Assembly (NCBI GenBank): GCA_040380145.1
Contig: JBEIJQ010000073.1
Coordinates: 1 to 15,532, forward strand
Direction: 5' to 3'
Origin: JBEIJQ01 sp040380145
Lineage (GTDB): Bacteria > Bacteroidota > Bacteroidia > Chitinophagales > Saprospiraceae
DNA: 15,532 bases
The notes under the pieces were generated by a model. The model did no database searches, was not told where the DNA came from, and was given only the letters and a program-made list of their open reading frames with translations. Made by a program: the position numbers and the translations under genes. This document shows positions 9,601 through 13,067 of this stretch, in pieces (positions within the stretch are counted from its first letter, which is position 1; the number at the start of each line of letters is the position of its first letter).

Positions 9601-12287
9601 ACATTGGTTCCCTCGTACAGGATGATCTGGCCTTGGCCGATCTGGCCGTTGGCAGCGCCGCCGAGGTGGGTAAGGTTGTTGAAACAGATCACCAGCGTTT
9701 GGCTGCCGGGGGCGCCGAACAGGCCCCAAGTGATGTCGCCCGCATCGGCGAACATGTCGTCCCACGCAATGGCGATCATCGGGTTGTTGATGGCAGCAGC
9801 GGGCATGGGCGCGTTGACGAAGGTGGCGTTGAACGGACCGCCGCCCAGCTGGATGTTGCCGTTGGTGGAGATCCCGAACTGAGTATATACGGTACCGCCC
9901 CATTCGAAGTTGAAACCGATATTGTGCGGGCCGTTCACGGCGTCGTCGCCGGTGGGTCCGGGGTTATTGCCACAGGGCACAAAGGCGTTGGGCACGGGCG
10001 AAACGGTGTAATCGAAAGGATCGTTGCCGGCGTTGGCGACCTCGGCGGTCAAGTTTACCTGGGCGCCGCAGATCAGTCCCGGAGGATCCTGCACGATGGT
10101 CGGCACGGGCGGCGGGGCGACGGTGAACTGCAGCGTGGCGGTGGCCGTACAGCCCACTGCGTCGGCTGCGGTCACATTGTACACGCCCGTTTGGGTGATG
10201 GTGATGCTCGGCGCCACGGTGCCGTTGTTCCACAGGTATTGAAGGCCACCCGTTCCTCCAGCGCCGTTGGCCGTCAGCAGGGCGTTGCCGTTGCAGGCGC
10301 CCGCGTTGCCGGTGATGTTGACGGTCACGGGCGGGTTGATGTTGACAATCAGTTCGGCCGAAGCAGTGCAGCCGTTGGCATCCGAAACCAACACGGCATA
10401 GGTACCGGATTGGTTGACGGTGATGGTGGGCGTCACCTCACCGGTGTTCCACAAGTACTGCATGGAGCTCAACTGCGTGTTGTACAGGTAGTTGAGGATA
10501 TTTTGCCGAAGATTCTGCGATTCCAAGGCTGGGGTATGGAAGTTCGAGGTGGTCATCCCGCCGAACATGACCAGGCCGTTGCCAAAGGTCAATTCGGCGA
10601 TGATGGCCTGGTTGTTGACCTCCGTCATCAAGGTCGTGATACCACCGCCGGTGATGTGGGCATGGCCGAAATAGTTGCCCGTATAGGTGGGGGAGATCGG
10701 CAAAAATGGGCCCTGGTAGATCGGGTGGGCAAGCGCCGTGGCGTTGCCGGGAGGGCTGAGCGTGGTGCCGCCGTTGTAGTTCAGCGTCACGCCGCCGAAG
10801 CCCCAGTTTTGGTTGGCGCCTTCATTCGGGGCGGCGTTGATGAACATCCGTCCGCCCGCATTGACCCAAGATTCCATGAGCGCTTGGTTGGCAGTCATGA
10901 AAGCCTGCAGTTCTTGGGCCCCGAAGTCGGAGCCGTCCAAGAAAACCATGCAGGTATTGGGAGAGAAGATCGTGGCCGCCGCGGCGGTTTCGAAAAAGGC
11001 GGGCGTCCAAGCGCCGGCACCGAAAGCCGCGTCCATGGCCTGCACATTGCTTTGGCTGCCCCAAGGTTCGCCCTGTTGGGAACGCAGGTAAAAGATGTTT
11101 CCGTTGCAGGCATTGCCGCCGCCCACGCCGCCGAAGGTCACGGCGGTCAGGTCGATGGGATCGGTTCCACAGGCAACTTGCGGGTTCTGCTCGATGAACA
11201 CGCTCAAGGGAGTGACCGAAATTTCGATGGTATCGGCTGCCGTACAGCCCGCCGCATCGGTTGCCGTCACCACATATTCGCCGTCGGCGGTCACGAGGTA
11301 GCTGGCTCCGGTGGTGCCGGTGCTCCAAACAAATGTGACAGCTCCCGTGCCCCCGATGGGATTGGCCGTGAGCGGAACATTCTGACCGCCGCAGAGATTG
11401 CCCGGAGGAGCGGTGATGTTCACAGCAAGCCCGGGATTGATGGTCACGGTCTGCGAGGCCGTGCAGGATACATTGTTGGGATCGGTGGCCGTCACGGTGT
11501 AGGTGCCGTTCTGGGCAACGGTGATGGATTGGGTGGTGGCCCCGTTGTTCCATGCAAAGGTGTACGGGGTGGGAGGCATCAGCCGCACGCCGCCGTTTGC
11601 TCCCCAGGTGCCGTCCTGCAGGGTCTGTCCGGTCGCATTGTTGAATTGGAAACCTTGGGTGGCCGACAGGAAGTTGTTGGTCGTCTGCAAGAATATGTCC
11701 ACATAATTGGTGCCTTCGTACAGAATGATCTGTCCCTGGCCGATCTGCCCGTTGGCCGCCCCGCCGAGGTGCGCCAAGTTATTGAAACAGACCACCAAAG
11801 TGCGGTTAGGAGCGACGCCGAAGGTTCCCCAAGTAATGTCGCCGGCGTCGGCGAAAAGATCATCCCACGCGATGGCGATCATCGGGTTGTTTATCCCGGC
11901 GGCAGGAATGGGGGTATTGCCGAAGTTGGCTTGGTAGGGGCCGCCTCCCAACTGGATGTTGCCGTTGGTAGAAATGCCGAACTGGGTATAGGCAGTGCCG
12001 CCCCATACGAAGCTAAACCCGATGTTGTTGGGTCCATTGGTGGCATCGTCGCCCGTCGGGCCGGGGTTTGCGCCACAGGCCACAAAGGCGTTGGGTACGG
12101 GCGACACGGTGTAGGCGAACGGGTTGTTGCCCGCGTTGGGAACGTTTGCCGTCAAGGTCGGGTTGACACCGCAAACGGGGGCCGCTGGATCTTGCCCAAT
12201 CGTCAAGGTGAAATTGCATTGGCCGGAGATGGACGAAAGTCCCACGAATAAGGCCAACGTGAATAGGGTAATCTTCAGGTTCATCAT
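3363..12287 (-). CDS. Giant T9SS-secreted surface protein with nested Ig/SprB-like repeats
   Basis: The product is 2974 residues. It has a signal peptide (about 1-23), then 19 Ig/SprB-like repeats of about 70 residues with the pattern CG...LTA...GGTG...W.NG......G.Y.V..TDA.GCTA, and a type B T9SS sorting domain (2885-2974) ending GDVTLIR. Repeats 1, 3, 5, 7, 9, 11 and 13 each hold a large inserted domain at the same position (A, B, A, B, B, B, A); even repeats are plain. The cysteines flanking the site are 48-49 residues apart in plain repeats and 234-267 apart in the hosts. Repeats 16-18 are the most SprB-like. By T9SS precedent it is exported through the inner membrane by Sec, moved across the outer membrane by T9SS and displayed or released; adhesion or matrix formation is inferred. 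The only lysine is residue 5, in the signal peptide. Tandem ATGs at 12287 and 12284 start it; the frame stays open to 12665, but that part has no coding character and crosses a terminator. Terminators flank it on both sides, suggesting a single-gene unit. Confidence 0.93.
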   Translation of the reverse strand: MMNLKITLFTLALFVGLSSISGQCNFTLTIGQDPAAPVCGVNPTLTANVPNAGNNPFAYTVSPVPNAFVACGANPGPTGDDATNGPNNIGFSFVWGGTAYTQFGISTNGNIQLGGGPYQANFGNTPIPAAGINNPMIAIAWDDLFADAGDITWGTFGVAPNRTLVVCFNNLAHLGGAANGQIGQGQIILYEGTNYVDIFLQTTNNFLSATQGFQFNNATGQTLQDGTWGANGGVRLMPPTPYTFAWNNGATTQSITVAQNGTYTVTATDPNNVSCTASQTVTINPGLAVNITAPPGNLCGGQNVPLTANPIGGTGAVTFVWSTGTTGASYLVTADGEYVVTATDAAGCTAADTIEISVTPLSVFIEQNPQVACGTDPIDLTAVTFGGVGGGNACNGNIFYLRSQQGEPWGSQSNVQAMDAAFGAGAWTPAFFETAAAATIFSPNTCMVFLDGSDFGAQELQAFMTANQALMESWVNAGGRMFINAAPNEGANQNWGFGGVTLNYNGGTTLSPPGNATALAHPIYQGPFLPISPTYTGNYFGHAHITGGGITTLMTEVNNQAIIAELTFGNGLVMFGGMTTSNFHTPALESQNLRQNILNYLYNTQLSSMQYLWNTGEVTPTITVNQSGTYAVLVSDANGCTASAELIVNINPPVTVNITGNAGACNGNALLTANGAGGTGGLQYLWNNGTVAPSITITQTGVYNVTAADAVGCTATATLQFTVAPPPVPTIVQDPPGLICGAQVNLTAEVANAGNDPFDYTVSPVPNAFVPCGNNPGPTGDDAVNGPHNIGFNFEWGGTVYTQFGISTNGNIQLGGGPFNATFVNAPMPAAAINNPMIAIAWDDMFADAGDITWGLFGAPGSQTLVICFNNLTHLGGAANGQIGQGQIILYEGTNVVDIFTQTTNNFVGATQGFQFNGTNGQTLQDGAWGANGGVRISPPVQYTYAWTGGQTTESINATQNGVYTVTVTDPSGCTGTATTTLNFNPALDVDITAPGAQLCGAPSVDLTATTTGGTAPFTFAWTNGATTVVNTVTISGDYVVTATDAAGCTASDTIEVSLDSLEVIIEQNPLFACGAVDVDLTAIATGGVGGGNVCNGDVHYLRSQGGEPWGSQINVQAMDAVYGAGGWNLGFFETVTAASIFSGNSCIVFMDGSDGGACELNTFMTANQALIESWVSNGGRLFLNSAPNECGNQNWGFGGVTLNYNGNTQLSNTGTAVLPTHPVFVGPYVPTALNITGNYFSHANITGGGIVPIMNDATGQANMAELEFGNGLIIFGGMTTTNFHTPSAESQNVRQNILAYLQQATLSGYQYLWNTGEVTQVITINQSGTYAVLVSDANGCTASAEINVTINPALQVELSAPLDSLCGAVTVPITATPAGGTGAVTYVWNNGVTGQVLTADSTFAYVVTATDAVGCTASDTIEVSLDPLEVTIDQNPLVACGTADVTLTANATGGVGGGAFCNGTAYYVRSQQGEPWGHQNNVQAMDAVFGPGSWQSAFLETAGAQSIFNGGTCAVFLEGSDFGACELETFLAANQALIESWVTNGGRLFLNAAPNECSNQNWGFGGVTLNYGGNSLTPSGTVVLPTHPIFVGPYTPVAANFTGNFFNHAFVTGAGITPLINDANGQPACAELLFGNGLVVFGGMTTPDWQTPAPDVQNLRQNILAYLLNAPLSGYQYLWNTGEVTQEITVNQAGIYAVLVSDANGCTASAQIEVLFNPAVTVTAAALIQPCADTALLNAQAAGGTGNFTFEWSDNQTAQTIVVGDNGTFSVTVTDALGCTAADTVVVQLGAPDVDITTDPPSGGCGVSEVTLIAGANGGGGGGGICNGQVYYLRSVGGQPWGVNENELALNDVVGPGAWTQEFFETGNAAQIFSPTTCMVFLEGGDASACELVAFMQANIGAIQNWVTAGGRIFINAAPNECGNQNWGFGGVTMNYNGGTTLSTPGDAVLPTHPIFQGPFVPVVLNYTGNYFSHANITGGGVTPIINDQNLLPSLAELAYGGGIAMFGGITTPNFHTPTLEAQNLRRNILEYLYNANLTAYNYQWNTGDTTQTIDITVSGTYSVTVTDGNGCSSADTITINFTPAVTVNILDNIAACVTSDTISAVFGGGTPGVTFEWNTGETGTTILVGADGTYSVTVTDAAGCTAADTSIITLLPPPTVNITTNPAQITCLTDSVTLTANATGGGNDPYDYTRIFIQQAFSPCGANAGPTGDDAVSGPFNIGFPFEWGGTNYTQFGISTNGNIQLGPGPYTATFFNGPMPNPAFTNPTIALAWDDMFADPGDITWGLFGAAPNRRLVVCFNNFANLGGALNGQIGQGQLVLYEGTNYLDILTQTTNNFLDATQGIQFTPTEGITIQIGAWGANNAMRWLPPTPITYDWGQGQTGQTLTVGQPGTYTVTVTDGNGCTATSNVAVNFGPTLDLGPDLAVCLNTPINLNANVTGGNGNVAYQWSTGATTQTLSFVATLDQTISCTITDASGCTATDQMVLTIQNGLIVLAGPDTVYCSPNGLVTLFATTNTGIGPYTFQWDNNLPATANPQVTVNGAATYNVTITDAFGCSGTDVAQVTVNQPPVLSTLSQDAQCGQSCDGAATAVVVGGSQPYNAFTWTDAQGTVVQTGPSDAVSGLCAGTYTLVVTDNANCSDTATFTIAEPTALSVTLGTQPSTCGASNGTVVATTTGGTGAYSYDWTPSGNNDTLTNVPAGDYTVTVSDANNCSATATATVTTTSSIVISGTATDVECFGGSDGSIATTITPGGGTFTYAWTGNATGANPTGLTAGTYVVIATDANGCSATDTIVVNDGILVIVDAGFDQTVNDGDTVTLTANSPQQGTYAWTGPNGFSETGISVTDIPTLASNTYEVVLSVGNCTGSDTVNVQVIFGAGLAMPNAFTPNGDNRNDVLLPLVSPGNDIILFQVFNRWGTRVYDLNDNNAQGWDGSYNGEAQPRDAYIWIVRTRNGNGLEQELTGDVTLIR
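3879..4568 (-). repeat. Three SprB-like repeats in the giant protein
   Basis: Residues 2574-2803 contain three consecutive units with the SprB form: an early cysteine followed by a glycine-rich turn, GG(S/T)..Y...W, a G(L/V)xAG(T/D)Y turn and a closing TD/SDxxxC. The first unit has four cysteines (2585, 2589, 2629, 2643) against two in the others. They differ from the upstream repeats by this AGTY-type turn and carry no inserts. Confidence 0.8.
5160..5717 (-). repeat. Insert module A3 (residues 2191-2376)
   Basis: Third copy of the 186-residue A module, inserted in repeat 13. It runs from PYDYT to LPPTP and keeps GPTGDDA, QFGISTNGNIQLG, the aspartate-rich WDDMFADPGDITWG, VVCFNN and the cysteine pair C2206/C2302, 96 residues apart as in the other two copies. 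It is the most divergent A copy: its start reads TRIFIQQAFS where the others read TVSPVPNAFV. The look is that of a nidogen-like beta-sandwich; the family assignment is inference. Confidence 0.85.
6162..6815 (-). repeat. Insert module B4 (residues 1825-2042)
   Basis: Fourth B module, inserted in repeat 11 right after a seven-glycine run (1819-1825). It keeps ICNGQVYYLRS, all four B-type cysteines (C1827, C1879, C1891, C1923), GGRIFINAAPNEC, NQNWGFGGVT, the HANITGGG loop and the final NLRRNILEYL helix. It is the most divergent B copy; NENELALND replaces the NVQAMDA of the others. Confidence 0.87.
7260..7910 (-). repeat. Insert module B3 (residues 1460-1676)
   Basis: Third B module, 217 residues, inserted in repeat 9. 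It has FCNGTAYYVRS at the start, cysteines C1462, C1514, C1526 and C1558, plus an extra C1630 not found in other copies. NQNWGFGGVTLNY and FGNGLVVFGGMTT are intact, and it closes with NLRQNILAYL before the host strand YQYLWNTGEV resumes. Confidence 0.87.
8358..9011 (-). repeat. Insert module B2 (residues 1093-1310)
   Basis: Second B module, 218 residues, inserted in repeat 7. Cysteines are C1095, C1147, C1159 and C1191. It lies exactly 701 residues after B1 and belongs to the second copy of the duplicated block. Core motifs are VCNGDVHYLRS, GGACEL, GGRLFLNSAPNEC, NQNWGFGG and NVRQNILAYL. Confidence 0.87.
9462..10019 (-). repeat. Insert module A2 (residues 757-942)
   Basis: Second 186-residue A module, inserted in repeat 5. 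It keeps PFDYTVSPVPNAFVPCG, GPTGDDA, QFGISTNGNIQLGGG, NNPMIAIAWDDMFADAGD, VICFNN, GQIGQGQIILYEGTN and ATQGFQFN. C772 and C868 are 96 residues apart. It is much closer to A1 than to A3. Confidence 0.87.
10461..11114 (-). repeat. Insert module B1 (residues 392-609), lacking one cysteine pair
   Basis: First B module, 218 residues, inserted in repeat 3. It has the ACNG (C394) and NTC (C446) cysteines shared by all copies. Where B2-B4 have cysteine in GACEL and SACEL it has Gln458, and where they have NEC it has Gly490. The Rossmann-like alternation ATIFSPNTCMVFLDGSD, helix MTANQALMESW, strand GGRMFINAAP and the closing strand-helix GLVMFGGMTT...NLRQNILNYL suggests an amidotransferase-like fold. 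That is inference. Confidence 0.87.
11565..12122 (-). repeat. Insert module A1 (residues 56-241)
   Basis: First A module, 186 residues, inserted in repeat 1 between LTANVPNAGNN and YTFAWNNGATTQ. It carries C71 and C167 (96 apart), GPTGDDA, QFGISTNGNIQLGGG, WDDLFADAGDITWG, VVCFNN, GQGQIILYEGTN and ATQGFQFN. The order (ISTNG turn, IAxxWDD, naming of a plain ILYEGTN strand, TQG-F) resembles nidogen-like beta-sandwich domains of other Bacteroidota secreted proteins. Confidence 0.87.
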
Positions 12288-12307
12288 GTTGGGTGAGGTT
12301 GCATTAG

Positions 12308-12321
12308 TTTGGCCAAATATA
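12308..12321 (-). promoter_or_regulatory. Predicted -7 box of the giant gene, overlapped by a palindrome
   Basis: On the minus strand TATATTTG (12321 down to 12314) is a perfect match to the Bacteroidota -7 consensus TAnnTTTG. It lies 27 bases before the ATG at 12287, giving a leader of roughly 20 bases. No clear TTTG is found at the -33 position. The perfect palindrome TTTGGCCAAA (12308-12317) overlaps the box and could be an operator. Confidence 0.5.
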
Positions 12322-12537
12322 GTGTCTTGCGCACTGATATTCACCATTTTTACGAAGAAGTGATTTTTTAGGGAAATTATTTTTTTTATAAAAAAATGAA
12401 AATCAATTTTATACAAAAAATAGATATGGAAGGGGCGATTTTTTTTTGAACAAAAAATGCGGGAACCAAGGGGAAATACACTCGGTTTTCGCACGGCTGC
12501 ATAACGGACAAAATGCCCCGAACGCTGATCGATCATC
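12322..12537. other. AT-rich non-coding region upstream of the giant gene
   Basis: This stretch has no supported gene. It contains several long T and A runs (for example 12381-12396 and 12440-12456) that would bend DNA and could act as an UP-like element for the minus-strand promoter. No tRNA, riboswitch or repeat array was seen. A 17-codon plus-strand reading frame at 12396-12449 has nothing to support it. Confidence 0.5.
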
Positions 12538-12573
12538 AAAAAAAAGCCGCAAAACCCGGGTGTTTTGCGGCTT
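12538..12573 (-). terminator. Rho-independent terminator of the adk operon
   Basis: The arms AAGCCGCAAAAC (12544-12555) and GTTTTGCGGCTT (12562-12573) form a 12-base stem with a six-base loop. Read on the minus strand the stem is followed by eight U residues (A run at 12538-12545). It lies just past the stop of the gene at 12595-13026 and separates that operon from the giant gene downstream. Confidence 0.9.
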
Positions 12574-12594
12574 GGACGCACAATAGGCAATTTA

Positions 12595-13026
12595 TCACAT
12601 ACTCGAACCGAAAAGGCCCGGCGCCACGCCATAAGAAAGCCCCACGGCGATGACCAAAAATGCAATGGCGTTGTAGAGGAAAATACGGAAGTAGCGCTTC
12701 TTGTTGTCCTCGATGCGCTTGGTAGCGGCCACCGACAAGGTGATGAGCACGATGGCGATCAGCATCATCAAAAAGTGCTCCATGCCCCAGTAACGGCTGA
12801 CTTTATCATTCATAATGTCCTTGTAACGTCCGCCCATGAAATAGACCAGCATGCCGAGGATGAGTTGCAGGTGGGCAAAGCCGAGATTGGCGCCGGCGAG
12901 TGCACGGTCGAGCGGTGCGGGCGCGGCATTTTTCCAATATTTAAAAGAAAAATGCAAAATAGTGGCCAACAACAGGAGCACCACCATGTAGCGGTTGTAA
13001 CTGTGCAGGACGATCAAAGTTTCCAT
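12595..13026 (-). CDS. Small four-helix membrane protein, 'cytochrome B'-like Bacteroidota family
   Basis: A 143-residue protein with four predicted membrane helices at about 12-28, 46-64, 83-101 and 113-131 and short charged loops. Histidines lie at the membrane edges: H8 (LHSYNR), H25, H52 (AHLQL) and H84 (GMEHF). The overall pattern, including HLQLxLGxxxYF, a VxRxxxxEH block and a TxxRxEDxxKR loop, matches small Bacteroidota membrane proteins that databases sometimes call cytochrome B. Haem binding by the histidines is possible but unproven. It is the last gene of the presumed adk operon, starting 41 bases after the permease stop and ending just before a strong terminator. The ATG at 13026 is the natural start; no Shine-Dalgarno is seen. 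Confidence 0.85.
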   Translation of the reverse strand: METLIVLHSYNRYMVVLLLLATILHFSFKYWKNAAPAPLDRALAGANLGFAHLQLILGMLVYFMGGRYKDIMNDKVSRYWGMEHFLMMLIAIVLITLSVAATKRIEDNKKRYFRIFLYNAIAFLVIAVGLSYGVAPGLFGSSM

Positions 13027-13067
13027 AAATCAAATAGTTGTGAAGGGTTAACGATCGAAAAAAAAGG

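Larger units (their letters stand above)
8004..10109 (-). repeat. Second copy of the 701-residue tandem block (repeats 5-8)
   Basis: Residues 727-1428: host repeat with A2, plain repeat, host repeat with B2, plain repeat. Its landmark cysteines C740, C1000 and C1074 are each 701 residues from C39, C299 and C373 of the first block, and C1367 is 702 from C665. Boundaries are placed between repeats and are approximate. Confidence 0.8.
10110..12218 (-). repeat. First copy of the 701-residue tandem block (repeats 1-4)
   Basis: Residues 24-726: host repeat with A1, plain repeat, host repeat with B1, plain repeat. It has the same order and nearly the same spacing as the block at 8004-10109. The duplication is clear in protein sequence. 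The DNA copies are similar but visibly diverged, so it is not a recent event. Confidence 0.8.

Noticed and set aside
5160..12122. Regularly spaced DNA repeats suggesting a CRISPR-like or satellite array
   Set aside because: The repeats are coding modules of one protein, hundreds of bases long and diverged at synonymous sites.
12216..12227. Possible lipoprotein lipobox at the giant protein signal peptide (ISGQC)
   Set aside because: The residue before the cysteine is Gln, which does not fit a lipobox, and a type B T9SS sorting domain is present at the other end.
3354..12251. Two very long plus-strand reading frames (3354-6368 and 6798-12251) opposite the giant gene
   Set aside because: They are in exact antisense register with a clearly real protein. 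Their translations have no recognisable domains, and they exist only because the sense gene lacks TTA, CTA and TCA codons.
12396..12449. 17-codon plus-strand frame in the AT-rich region before the giant gene
   Set aside because: It lies in homopolymer-rich DNA, has no ribosome-binding evidence and no recognisable sequence; chance is the simpler explanation.
12288..12665. N-terminal extension of the giant protein by 126 codons
   Set aside because: The open frame crosses a strong terminator and the end of another gene, has no coding character, and ATG 12287 or 12284 gives a proper signal peptide.
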